This document shows positions 23,601 to 36,000 of a DNA stretch of 64,000 nucleotides, one piece after another. The stretch comes from Ancylostoma caninum. Taxonomy: Eukaryota > Nematoda > Chromadorea > Rhabditida > Ancylostomatidae. The notes under the pieces were generated by a model. That model did no database searches. It was given only the letters and a program-made list of their open reading frames with translations, and was not told the origin of the DNA. Every line of letters starts with the position of its first letter. Positions within the stretch are counted from its first letter, which is position 1. The translations under genes and the position numbers were made by a program. The stretch spans positions 372,001 to 436,000 of the forward strand of contig JBAJFG010000074.1 of assembly GCA_037903475.1 (NCBI GenBank), given 5' to 3'.

Positions 23601-26432
23601 TTCTCAACTGAGAACTTTCCAGGTAGGTGAATCAGCACCGATAACGAAATCAATTACCTACTTCCTATTTTTTAAAATTTATTTATTATACGCATAGGCA
23701 AGATGAGTAACAGTATGTAGTTCTTCGTCAAAAGAACTCAGCAACCTAGCAGTGTAAACTTATGCTGTAATGAGATAGAGGAATGAAGAACGATGGAAAG
23801 AGGCGGAAAGGGGTGCTCTTTTCTAGGAAGATATCGCCCTAGTCGATCGATACCATTAACATTTATCACGCATGGTCGTACGCTTGACGTCAAATGTATG
23901 AATGCATTTAAGTGTCGTCGCAGCAGGCTAGAGAGAAGGCCGTTCACACTGAAGATTACCGATTAGTAAAGATCTTCGCATCCACTAGGCGATCATGATG
24001 CCAGAGTCCATCCTATCTGATATGACTTTGACTTTCCAGAATAATTCTGTATCAAGAAAGAAACTACAAGAGCCAAGATAACTCCCTAGCGAGTTATGAT
24101 CGAAAACATCGGAAAAATACTACTTCCAGACATTTTTCGACAGAATGTTTGCAGGTTTTCTTGACAGTCTCATCCTTGGAAGGCAAATGTGGTCATGGTG
24201 TATAGGTCGGAATCCTGTCTATGTGTATATGGTCTACGCAGAACTAGTCGCAGTTAAGGCGATGGTAGATTCCAGGTCATGGGGAGTGGGTCAAGAAGGG
24301 TGAAAATAAAAAGTCAACCCCCCTCCCATTCTTCTTCTCAGTAGGCAAAAAATACTACCCGATCTCCCATACGAGTTCTTTGTTTTTCGAAAGTTGGTTT
24401 GAACCTAGTTTAGAGGCTGATCTACTCATTCAATTAATAGCAATGCTCCGATCGATAATTTTGTTTTAAATAAGCGGTTCCACTTCCCAACAAATACTAC
24501 TTTGCTCGATGGTTCGATAGCCGCTGCTGGCTGACCAGGCCATCCATCCCTCCGAGGTCGGTAAATTGGTAACAGAGTAGCCTAGGAGGATTTAGCCCTG
24601 ACATGATGTATTACATCGTATGTCCCCACCCCACGACTGTATAGGCCAACTACATACGCATTCAATGCCTCTACGGCCATCTGATGAAAACGAATGCGTG
24701 GCGCAACCCATCTGAGGATTGATTAACAGCGACCACCTTCTCCTTTCCTGAGGAGTTTTGCACCAGGCATCTATGAACCTTCTTTGGAAATGTGGGCGGA
24801 CAAATGGAAAGATGAAGAAACCATTGAAAAGTTCAACGGATAGAGAACGGAGTGGCAAAAGATTAGAGAGTTAAAATACTGAACTTAGGGAATCAGAAAC
24901 AATTGATTCACCGAACAATGGCCGATTATTGATGACGAAACAATATCGACCATGACATATGCTTGTCAACGCACTGAAGCAGTGAAAAAAGGTGAAACAG
25001 AGGAGGAAATCATCGAGATATGATATTTCCACTGGCCTGGGAAAAACCGCAGACAATGAACACAGAAAGATTCAGTTGGTAGGTGACAAGCTGCCCTATC
25101 TCTGGCAGCTTTAATGGGACAAGGAAGGAGGTATGTAACCCATTCAGTGTGGTTGACAATGTTAGTGGAAAAATCAGTGCATTAACAGTTAGAAGCAAAA
25201 ATTAAAGACGAGCATATTTGAAATGAGAACAGTTTGACAGCAAGCTTTGCCAGCGCTGGGGAACTGCCCAACCTTCACATGAAGGGAGAAGCTACAGAAG
25301 CTTCGTTTGTTCCAAGATTAAGTTTCAGAGAATCTCTGCTTCGTTATCAGTCTTCTCTCTCCAGCAACGAACACATTCAGAAAATTCAAGGGATTCAGAT
25401 AATTCAAACTCAGAGAATTACAAATTGATTAATAGGTCTGCTCCAGTCAGCTAAGCATCAAAGCTATGGAAAGGGTGACAGGTGAATACGGAATACCTGA
25501 CAATATCCAGAAACAACGCGAGACAGACAAATATGAAGGCCGCGAGGTGGCATATGTGTCACATTCGCACAGTACTCAACAAAGAACGTGAAAGACGTCG
25601 AAAAAGCTCCGCGCGACAGTGGGCCAAGGTTAGTTAGAAGAATGGAACTGTGCGTGTACAGGCATGAACGAGCACACTCAAGAGGAATACAAAAAGCATA
25701 ATACGAAACAGAAAAAAGGAACGTTTGAAAAACGAAAAGAAAGCTGAGAACTACTTCACTCACATGCTTCGAACCATTTCTCGGTTTCACGTTCAGTGGA
25801 GTGCCGAACATGTGAATTCCATCTAACGTCGTGACAGCGAACGGGACGCTCTCTTCGTCTTCAAACATCACCATAGCGAAACGATGTCCATTCTTCTCAG
25901 TAATAGCTACTTTTTCAAGAGGACCAACCTTAAGCAATCATTTCTAGCAGAAGAATCATTATCTACTGAGAATAAACAATGCCTAGGCAATATAACAACA
26001 CAAAATAATATATTGTGAAAGAGGAAAATTAATCAGAAGGAAATCTTCCTGACAGCCTATAGCTTGACTTGAGCACTCATTGACCTTGAAAAGATGCTGT
26101 TATTCAAAAAAGGAATCTCAACTCAACGAAAATATCCAATATTGAGATAGGATTTTCGAGAAGTGATTCATCAAAAATTCGAGCTGTTCCATAGATTCGA
26201 TGCCAACAAAACAGAATCGAGTCCGATTTACGCACCCCAATAAACAAAAGAAACACGAATTTAAACAACATTATTAAGAATAACAGAGCTATAAACGAGA
26301 CGAAACTTCAGCAACAGAAGCTTGAAAATGTATCGTAAAACGCACCTGAGTAAACAGTTCCTCCAATAAATCACTTGTAACGGCTTGTGTGAAGTTACTA
26401 ACGTAACATGTACGATCTTCGGCATCACCCAT
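20608..26432 (-). CDS. RBM7: RBM7-like RNA recognition motif protein, 6 exons
   Basis: Predicted RNA-binding protein. RBM7 in animals is the RRM subunit of the nuclear exosome targeting (NEXT) complex, which directs non-coding transcripts to the exosome. Exons: 26432-26346, 25928-25764, 23059-22959, 22874-22825, 22741-22675, 20737-20608. Phases agree and give 199 residues. Seen: RNP2 CYVSNF near residue 8, RNP1 HRFAMVMF at 44-51, then a segment (SVPFAVTTLDGIHMFGTPL) that follows RBM7 position for position. After the RRM (ends about 84) come an Arg/Tyr/Ser-rich region, eight prolines at 145-152 and a Gly/Arg/Ser tail ending SRSSREYRRY. The start codon is 11 nt after a 3' splice site, a typical trans-spliced leader. 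The introns of about 2.7 and 1.9 kb could hide another small exon. Shorter than human RBM7 (about 266). Family assignment is good; NEXT membership is inferred. Confidence 0.85.
21195..21310. repeat. Two adjacent small hairpins in the last RBM7-like intron
   Basis: GGGCCAATAG and CTATTGGCCC are separated by a T-rich loop (21195-21229). About 20 nt later CTATTTGCAG and CTGCAAATAG form a second inverted pair (21249-21300). Confidence 0.5.
22675..22741 (-). other. Poly-proline exon of the RBM7-like gene
   Basis: Exon 5 of the RBM7-like gene. It encodes eight consecutive prolines between a polar HTPSEAVLT segment and NSYP. The phase (1 in, 2 out) links it to exons at 22874-22825 and 20737-20608. 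Proline runs are common protein-binding sites; no partner can be named. Confidence 0.7.
23060..25763 (-). other. Long intron 2 of the RBM7-like gene
   Basis: Both flanking exons are in phase 0, so an extra phase-0 exon could be present without breaking the frame. An 88-codon minus-strand frame at 24592-24858 (with CATHSFSSDGRRG) looks protein-like but has no homologue that I can name, and it is not needed by the model. Confidence 0.4.
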
Positions 26433-26455
26433 TTCACTAGGATCTAAGCAGCTAT
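26433..26455 (-). promoter_or_regulatory. Candidate trans-splice acceptor of the RBM7-like gene
   Basis: On the minus strand a 3' splice site (GCTTAG, ending at 26444) lies 11 nt before the ATG. Together with a possible polyadenylation signal for the upstream topoisomerase gene at 26620-26615 it has the layout of an internal operon junction in nematodes. The leader type (SL1 or SL2) cannot be read from genomic DNA. Confidence 0.4.
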
Positions 26456-26614
26456 TTAGTTATAAAAAAGTAGACAAAAACTAAAAAGACAAAACACGAA
26501 GAATTAACAGAACAAAAAGTCAACATCAATATTTCTGAGCTATAGGGTTATCCCCCGTTGAAACAAAACAACTCATTTGAACAGGAAAGAACGAAGACAA
26601 AGTAAACAAAAAGG

Positions 26615-26620
26615 TTTATT
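26615..26620 (-). terminator. Possible polyadenylation signal of the topoisomerase gene
   Basis: AATAAA on the minus strand, about 390 nt after the stop codon at 27012 and about 170 nt before the acceptor of the next gene. The hexamer is common in AT-rich DNA, so this is suggestive only. Confidence 0.3.
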
Positions 26621-26830
26621 ATGTATATTATGGAAATGGTGAAGTCAGCACCATCGAAAATGTGACAAAGTGTCGAAATGAGATCACAGTAGGTTAAAGG
26701 TACTAGAACCCGAGATCGTATGTAGTAAAGACATAACTTTGAACAGAATACATGGGATTTCAAGGAAATCTTCACAACATGGTGATAATGGGATGAATGC
26801 TATCTTACAGCAAAGTTATAGTTTGTTTCA

Positions 26831-26972
26831 CCAGGGATGACATCTGGGAAGACAGCAGAGAGAAAAGGAACGTCAGAAAGTGCGCAACAATGGAAGAGGA
26901 ATGAGAGAAAAGCAGATTATCCGCATGGTTACTCAATCTATTGCCGCGTTTGGAATGTGCTATAGCAATACC
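26831..26972 (+). repeat. 130-bp dispersed repeat, copy 2
   Basis: In the gap between topoisomerase and RBM7-like genes. Matches the other copies at GTTTGTTTCACC, GAAGACAGCAGAGAG, GAAAGTGCGCAACAATGG, GAATGAGAGAAAAGCAG and GCCGCGTTTGGAA. Confidence 0.65.
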
Positions 26973-27011
26973 GTGCAACTGATAATGAGAAAGTAACTAC
27001 AAGTTGTAAGA

Positions 27012-30000
27012 TCAGTCAGATGTTTTCCGAAGCGAATTATCCACTTCCTAAAGAAAGCAAATAATAATTAAAACAGAAAGAAAGAAAAGATTTTTAAAAA
27101 ACTCACCCGCTGAAGCGCCTTCAAATCAGCTATCCATGAGTCTTGCCACGATGTCTGGACTACCCTGTCGAACTTATTTCGAGTATTGTCCACCTGGTTT
27201 CGAAGTTTCTGCACTTCCTCAACGGTGAGGCGACTTAGCGGTAGGTTTATCAGGTAGGATAGGTCAGCTTCCTCAACAAATATGATCAAACCTTACCCAA
27301 ACAATGGAGAAATCGAACTCCACTTCATGAAATCCAATAAAAGAAATTCGAAAATGATGACAAACGTTCTCAGTCGAGGACAGAATCCAGAAAATGACTT
27401 TAAAAAGATACTGAAATCACCTCATTCTTCCACTGTTTCACAGGATCTTGCTCGAAACCCATGGATAGCAGCTCCTGTTCGAAGTCGACCAAACGTTTCC
27501 CATTTGGACGAACAGTGCCACTAATTGTGGCTTCAACGAATCGAAGCTGGAAAGTAATAAAGTGAAAAACGCAACAAGTACAATAAAGTGTAGCAAGATG
27601 AATCCGCTGTAGCACAATAACGTGAGTTTGTAATGTGAAACAATTAGACTGGTTGTTAGAAGCAAGAAACAACTGTGCTACTACTACAAGAACCAACTTG
27701 AGACATGGAACAGTTTAGAAACTAGGAGTGGGATTGAAGGAAAGGTGCATAATGTCGACTTCACATAGTACTACTTCCTTTTGGAGAAATTCGACGAAAA
27801 TCGCATTTAAACACTGAAGGATGCAGTTCGCGAATAGTTCATAGAACAAAAAAATGAATGAAAAGGATGGGATTTTGAAATCGAGTGAGATTGCTTTACA
27901 TTTATCCCGTAGTGGATGGGAACAATCTGGGTAAAAGCCACATTTCTCTCACAGAAACACGTTCGCTACATCCTGCTCTTTCTTACTCGCCAGGCTAATC
28001 ATTAAATGCAAACCTGAAAAGAAAAAAAACTTGGATATGAAGTAAAAAGAAAAGCAGACGGAGAACTCGTCAATCCAAAAGAAATAAGGTATCCCAACAA
28101 ACCCTTACAAGCTTTACAGCCTTTCACCGTACAATGAAACTTGTTAAAACTCGGTAGAAACTAAAGAAGATTAAAAAACTCTGCGAAAATAAGTCAAACA
28201 AAACAAAAAAACAAAATTTTTAAAAATCACGCGCACAGTTTGTGCAATCACGTATCATGCATGAGTGTGGCGTTCAAAAACAAAATAACCGGAAGGCCTT
28301 GATGAGGATCATTTCCTCTCATTCAGTCCAACTTTATTAATATCAGTAATGAATCTTCCATGCAGAAATCCTACCCAAAAACGGATCATCACTTTTTTCG
28401 CAGATTTTCTCCAAGATTGGGCATCAAATCATGGAAAACTGCGGGTATGCAATGGAGGCCAATTGTTTTTTTCCACCACTGGTATACTAATTTTTTTTTT
28501 AAATGCTCAATGCAAGACCAATGACTGTGAAGTGGTCGGACGTTGTCAAACGTGTAAATTCTTTTCTTCTCGCATCATAAGATGCGGTCCGTCTGATCTG
28601 CCGTGCCACGCCACCTACGCGATGCGGCAAGCCGACTGGACGCTATTCTGTCGGGCAGTGTTTTCCACCATTTTCCCTGTGTTGCTATTTTCGTTACGAA
28701 ATGCTTGGATGAAAACATAAGCAAAACATTTACAAAAACATCTATAAGCAGCACATCTACACCGGCAACGCCCAACAACTACAGCAACCAGCTCGGCTGG
28801 CGCATCGCGTAAGTGATGCGACGCGGCAAGCCAAACTTGTGGTATTCCTTGATGTAAGAGTGATTGATAAGCACTGTAAACATTTTTGAATGTTTTTTTA
28901 CACGAATGAAACGATGGCTGCGTTAAAATCTTGCGACGGACGGCAAGGCAGTGGCGGACGCAGGGGTGGGCGCCCCCCCCCCCCGAAAATGGGTCGGCAA
29001 AATTTTGAAATTACTTTACAATACAAATAAAAATCTTGGTAATAGTTTATTTTTAATTGTTTATTGTTATCATTATTTTTGATATAATTATTATTGATTA
29101 TTTGTTATTGTAATTAATATTTTTATTGATTTTATTTCCCGTCTAGGTCCCCAAAACGGCGGAGACCTCACTTTTTTCCCACGCCTCCCCCCCCCTCCCG
29201 CCCACTTTCTGCGTCCGCCACTGCGGCGAGGGGATCACAGGCGCACACCTTTCTTCCACTTTGCATGCAATATAATCCATAGTTTCAAAGATCTTGATTG
29301 CCGTGAAATATATTACCATCCAAAGCAAAATTTGCCCACCTGATTCTCAACCTTCCGCTTTTGTGCCTCCAACATTTTCGTCTCGTGCTCCTTTCTTTTT
29401 TCATACATCTGTTGACGAATACGGAAGTGTTCACGCATAATATCGCTCACTGACGCGTAGTTGTATAAATGCCCAGCTGGATCGAATAAAACCTGTAAAG
29501 ATTTCAAATTTCTAAAATTTGGTAAATTGGGTAATTGAAGCAAAAAAAAAACAGAACCATAGAGTTTATCGTTATTGTCGTAGACAATTTGAATTTCTTC
29601 ATAATTTCCGAGTGACGACCAGCTGCTCTTCTACATTTCTCAGTTAACTCCCTGCCTAATTCGACAACAAAATGTACGCCTCTCTCTGTATGGTATTCCT
29701 TGAAGCCACTGAAATGCTATTTTTATTTTATTTTATAATACATTTATTTGTTTATTTTTATGTCCAATTTTATTTCTGGTTCTTGCTTCAAAAAATCGAA
29801 TTTGGATTGGCTTCGCTTTTTATTGACTGGGAAGCGTATTCAAACATTTTACAACGAAGTATGTACCATGGGCGCGTGTTTATAAACGCCGACCAATGAC
29901 AGATCAGCAGCGCCACGCCCCTTTCAACACATAGTCCTCGCGGAAACTAGCTCAAGGTCACATTACTCACCTTATTAACCCCTTTGCTTGTAGTGTGTGC

Positions 30001-33000
30001 AGTGTATTCTGCTTATATCTGTTTGTCCACTCGCCTACTGGAAGCTCAGTTATTTCCATCCTGAAACGAAGGTTACATGGGCGTGGCTTACCCATTTGAA
30101 CGGGAATTGAAAAAAATGTACGAACAGAAATAAAGTGCGCTCACTTCAGATTCGATACATTTTTACGCTGAGATGGAATAATTTTGAATTTTCCGCATAT
30201 CTCGTAGCGATTCTCGCCTAGCTCCTGGATTTTTCCAGAGAAATCCGAGAATGACGGAGTCTGTAATTGCGGACCTTGCCACTTTTCTACACCATGTTGT
30301 GATTGACATCAGCCTGACCATTTTCTCCACTTCTCCTCCATCGATTAGTCGACGAACATTATCGATTATTTCGCGGATGTCATGACTAAGTACACGTGTT
30401 GACCATCCAGTGGCAATTCCTTCCACACCATTCACAAGCACCACCGGGACAATCGGGCAGTACCTAAGCAAACTGATAAATAACCAAAACTGTGAACATA
30501 CTTAAATAAGCAATCAATAAAAGCAAAGGGGCGTGTCTCACCAATCAGGTTCGATCAGCTGATTCTCCTCTTGTAAGTAGTTGAGCAATTCGTCATCAGC
30601 CGCTGGGAATATAAGTCGGGTTATAGGGCTGCAATATTTCCAACATTAATAGCGCCGAGGTCGAGGTAATGGTGGAAAAATCAACGGAGTGGATACGCTC
30701 GCACGCGTTGCGCTACATGCAACGCGGCACTCTGACTGTCTGCGCGTCCACATATCACAGTTCTCATACATGATCGATTCTCATGCTTTCTGTCCAGACC
30801 TGTCTAAACAGGTGATGCGGCACATGCAAGTGGGTCCACCCCACTGGTTGCTCCTATATTTTGTGTGGCAGAACAACCGCAAAACCACAAAAAATTTCAG
30901 TTTTTGAATGTAAATTCATATGAAATGTTTTTCAGACATGAATTTCTCTCTCGAACTCCGTTGGTAAATTCTTCGGACAGCTACCGTACCTCAATCTTGT
31001 GTAGATATACCGTGCACTAGCCGCATCATCGCCTCCCTCGTGCCTTGTGCCAAATTGTCCCAGTGGCTCCAGCAGACAAGCATTGTTCATCCCCACGAAA
31101 TCCTGGGCCAATCTCACAATGGTGGTCACCAGTGTTCCCTTAAGACATTCATTTCATCAACGTCCAATAAACATTGCCATTTGGACAGGTGCTCAATATT
31201 GTCACACTACCTCTCCATGATGGTATGCCTCATTCAGAGCAACAGCGGCAGCGAGTTGATTCACTTTGATCTCTTTGTTCGAGCTTCTTCGCAGTAATGT
31301 ATGGATTACTTTGCGCTGCGATGGCTTCAGTCCATCCACGACGGAAGGAATTGATCTCTGAAATAGGTAAGTAACTTGAGCACGACCTGCTGATATTGGG
31401 CCGATGGCTACGATCACGACTACGACTTACGATCAATTCATTTGTTTATCTATAGAGTAGCCTATGTTATGAAGATGCGTGCGTGCGTCGCGCATGCGAC
31501 TACGTGATGGAGGTTAGCCCAAAGCGCATTCTTGAGGTAGCACTGACGCAAATGAGCCGCGCACTTTCGCAGGACATGGGCCACTCGCAGCATCCCATCC
31601 TTCACGCTGTTCACACCGCTTTCACTGTGTTCATAAAAACCTTACGTGGATGGATGCATTTGACGCTTCCGATGCATCTAGCAATAATTGCCCCTACTAG
31701 CGCAGCAAAATCTCGCCCGTCTTTTCGGTGAATAGACGAAGCCAGGCTGATTTCGCGGTCAGTCACTCTCACGACACTAGATAGTTAATTCCATGAAGAA
31801 ATCAAACCGATGGGGTCTGCTGTAGGCGCTGCGTGCGTGCGTGTTTTTAAGATGGCACGGAAAGCAGCCTTACGCAGTGTACCTCTTTAAGGGCTGTGTG
31901 TGTTCTGAGACGAATGCAGTGAGCACACATGGGTCCCAAGGAGAAAATGCATTCACGCTCAAAATTTCGCGGACGCATTTGTAGTGAAATTGCGCCGATC
32001 GGGTACGATTGGCTCTAGGGGGCGGGAAAACGGTTACAACGCACCAATCGCACGACCCATACACGCCCACTTTTCACATCATTATTTCACCACCCGAGAG
32101 GGAAGACCAGGAATGAAACAAGAAAGAAAGCATCTGCTTATTTGTGATGCGTCCACTTTGACGCACGCATTTATTACGCGATAACTGGAACAACTTCATC
32201 AGTGGAAAATAGGCTCACCCTCAAATCAAGCAACGAATATCGAAACAATTCGTTGTCCACAAACTCCTTATAAGTCGCTTCATTTGTACATGAATTATCC
32301 ATGATATCATCCTGAAAAACTATTATGACTCGCTTTTTTTTTGAGACCTGAACCATTCTCCTTGTCTCTACTAATGCTCTCACCGCATGCAACCTCTCGG
32401 TAATCCATCGCTTTCTATCATCAGGTCTACGTTTATCAAAAGCCATGCGGATCCTTTCGTCGTCTTCTTCGTCTTCATAACGGAATTTCACCAGGTGCTT
32501 CTCAAAATTTGAGAAATATTCGCGGGCTTCTTTGGACGTGGATGTTCCTGTAAAAAAAAACTAATTCTTTCGGAAATATGGGACCAAAACAGGAAAATGT
32601 ATGGAATATATGCTTTCGATTCGAATCGCACAAAAAAATTTGTTCAAAAAAAAGCATTGAAAAAGTCCTAACATATGAATGAAACCTCTGTTTAGACTCA
32701 CCTAGACCCTTGTAGTACTTTATCGTGTATTTTTCAGCGTCTTCAGTGTTCCCTTTCCATTTTTTGAACTCATCCATAGAATAAAAACTGAGGGTTTCTG
32801 ATCCGCGACGTGCCTTAAAAACATTTTTTCTTCGAAAAGTTCCAATTCCATCTTTCACACTTTCCACAATTTTTTTCTTTCCTTTAGCAGTTGTCTTTGC
32901 TTTTCTCTGCTTGAACATTTGTCACTGATTAACATTATGTCCTAATTTTGTTTTTATATTTTAGCTGGTTGTTAACTGTTCATACGCACCTTAGTGTGCA

Positions 33001-36000
33001 TATCATAAATAAATAAATAAATTTCAGTTTCAAAAAAAAAAATAAAAGTAGTAGGGAAAGGTTTGAGCGTCCGAGCTAGGATTGAACCGTGTACCACGAC
33101 ACATCAACAGCGCTCACTGGCACTGGGCTAACCTTTCCAAAAAAGGTTAAGAAACGTCAACAAAACCTCTAAAGAGGCATATACCTTGAGCAGAGGTGTC
33201 ATAAACGACTGTATAAATCCGTTCTGAAGCAGTTCCGGCCAAAATGTGTGCAGGAAATTTATGATCAGCCCTTTGATATGGGATCCGTCTTCATCCTGGA
33301 AAGCATTTTTCGTAAAAAGACTCACAACTACCTCAGTACGCTTTAAAAATCCTACTAACCTGATCTGTCAGTATAATTATCCCACCGTACCTTAACCTGG
33401 CACGATTCTCTGAGATCGAGTAGTTCTCACCATATTTAAGGCCTAATATTCGCATCAGGTGATTCACTTCTTTTGAAGCGGTTGCCTGAAACAAATCCTC
33501 GAAAACAATGAGACGCAGACATTTAGAGAAATAGGAAACACCTGTGGAATAGCTTAGAAAGTTTCCTGTTTCATACTAAACATATTAGAGAATGTTTAGT
33601 CGAGTCACGTGATTGATCCGTGAAGGAAGCGAGAACTGTTCCCCAGCAATGAAGTCACAATGAGGTCATTCATCTCGCATATCAGTGAAGAGTGTAGTAA
33701 ACTCCATTCATCCTTGCAAATACTGCTTCGGAGTAGGGACTATCAGTGGCGGACGCAGAAAGTGGGCGGTAGGGGGGGGGGCGTGCGAAAAAAGTGGGGT
33801 CTCCGCCGTTTTGGAAACCCAGACGGAAAATAAAATTAATAAAAATATTAATTGTAATAATAAATAATTAACAAAAATAATATTCAAAATAATGATAAAA
33901 ACAAACAATTAAAAATAAACTAGTACAAGATTTTTATTTGTATTGTAAAGTAATTTCAAAAATTTGGCGACCCATTCTCGGGAGGGGGGGGGCGCCCCCC
34001 TGCGTCCGCTACTGGGGACTATGTATGTCACTGCAACAGACAAGTGCACAGAACATTGCGGCTACTATGGGCCTGTCCTCTCGTTGTCTGCTTTCTCTAA
34101 GCATTCATGGAATCTCTGCCATTTTATTTAATCCTAGTTCTGAACTGACTGTCGTTTTGCTTATCCGGCCTGCTATCAAGAGAAATTTTCGCTAGCTTTT
34201 TGCTTCTTTGGACTCTATTTGAATGTAATTGAAATAAATGCAGGATTAGGATGAGCTGGGGAACAATTCTCGCACAATATCAACAGCCTACCTTCTCCTT
34301 CGATAGCCCCGAGACATTCATAAATTTGCCCATGACTGGAAATACGCCGTAACGATCACGTCCAACGACTTCTAGGCCGGCGACGGCTAGCGCTTTTGCA
34401 GAGTCTCCTGGAAGAACTGTAGCATTGTTCCGATTCTCAATCATTCATGACTTTCCAGCGAGGTTTCCCCTCCGGCACGTTATCTTTCACTGGTTAGAAG
34501 CAACCAGTTAGGTATCTGCGTTTTGAAACACCGGAAAGCAATGAGCATTACAAGGATTTCTATTAATACAGTTTTAATTTTTGTTTTGATCATGAAAGAG
34601 CTGAAAATGTTTACATTGCCTTCACCCGTTAGATTTCCAACACCATGAACAACCAGAAACAAAGTAAAGCACAGTCTCTACTCGGCATGAACTGAGACAG
34701 AAAAGAAAGAAGGAGAGACCATTCGCATTACATTGTTGCCAACTTAGTGGGGGCTCTTATTACGTCAGCAAGGCAAGTTTTATAATTTTTCGTGGGGAAG
34801 TTTTATAATTTCACACGTACGAGTTGTCCATCCACTCTTTTAATCGATGTCACTTGTCCGCCTGTGCCCGTTTGTATGTACAGCGGACGTCAATGGCGTT
34901 GGCCCATCCGCGGCCTCGAGAAGGACGTCGCGCAACTGCGCCGCACGCACCGTAACCGAGTTTTATGATGCTGTTAGTCCATTAGCAGCTTTTATACCCG
35001 ATTCTGAGGATTTTCAACCTCATCGCTTAGAAAAGAGCGTAGAAATAGCATGGCGAATAGACAAATAGACACCGATTCCGAGGCGCGCGGCGCGGTCGCG
35101 CTGCGTCCTTCTCGAGGCCGTGGATGGGCCACCGCCACTGCCGTTCACTGTATATGTCTACCTTTCTGTCCGTTTCTCCGTCCACTTGGACCGTTGGTGT
35201 TTGTCTACCTCCCTGTCTGTCTTTTTGTCTGTCTTTCGGTCTGCTTTTCTGTCTCTTTCTGTTTCTTCATTTGTTCATGTCTGTCTTTCTGCTTCTGTGC
35301 GCCTCTTCTATTCACCTATGAATCTCTCTTCCCTGCCCACGCTCACCTTCAGTGATCAAAAGACGACAATCTTGCGAATGTGTGCTATCACCTGCCCAAT
35401 TAGCATCTTCTAGCTTCACAATATCCGACAAATCCTCAACTTTTGGCTTTGTCTTCCTTGCTGGACGTCCCTAAAATGAACAATAATCAGCATTGCTCAC
35501 TACTGCTCGTTGAAAATTACCTCCTTAGCTTGCGCCTCGCTTGTCAGCTCGTCCACTAATCCCGACTCCAGAGCCCATGTCTGCACCGTCGCGGAGTCAC
35601 ATACGCATTTCGATCCAAAATCTCTTGCTGCTGTGGTCAAAACATCTTTCGTTTGACTGCTGAATGCGGGATTTTCTATGAGAGCGTTGACAAAGACGCA
35701 CAGTTGGTTTTTGATCTGAAACAATAACAATCGTTACCGAAAATGGATAGACTCCGCCCAATTCACTCTACTCACCACAATTTTCTTAATCCCTGTTTTC
35801 AAGTGCAAGTCCACAAGTGGTTTTATGATGTTCACTAATTGATCGACAATGTGTTCCACGTGTTTTCCACCCTGGAATTGAGAGAAACTACCACTCTAGA
35901 TTTTTCACAAATTATGAGTAGGTTACGAAACATGAGATAAAATCTACGCTGAGCGACAATATGGTCCATGAAATAAGATCACTTTTGTCACAGGTGAGCA

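Larger units (their letters stand above)
26433..27011 (-). other. Gap between topoisomerase and RBM7-like genes
   Basis: 579 bp on the same strand between stop and start codons. It contains a dispersed repeat (26831-26972), a possible AATAAA (26620-26615) and the acceptor before the RBM7-like ATG. No coding exon seen. Confidence 0.6.

Noticed and set aside
24592..24858. Minus-strand frame with SFSSDGRRGIECVCSW, at first thought to be a retroelement or extra RBM7 exon
   Set aside because: No reverse transcriptase or other motif, and the RBM7-like model is in phase without it. Kept only as a note on the intron.
30260..30319. Apparent frameshift in the topoisomerase core (an open frame leaves the TOP2 alignment after GGEVEKM)
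   Set aside because: A 58-nt intron with donor ATG|GTCAGG and acceptor GCAATTACAG|ACTCC restores the frame and gives the exact spacing of other TOP2 proteins, so no pseudogene.
34392..34440. TOPRIM motif seeming to read LPGDSAK with the catalytic Glu lost
   Set aside because: The Pro codon belongs to the intron. Spliced to the exon 35470-35347 the motif is TEGDSAK.
35120..35413. Cys/Phe/Ser-rich plus-strand frames
   Set aside because: Produced by the CTGTCTTT simple repeat inside a minus-strand intron.
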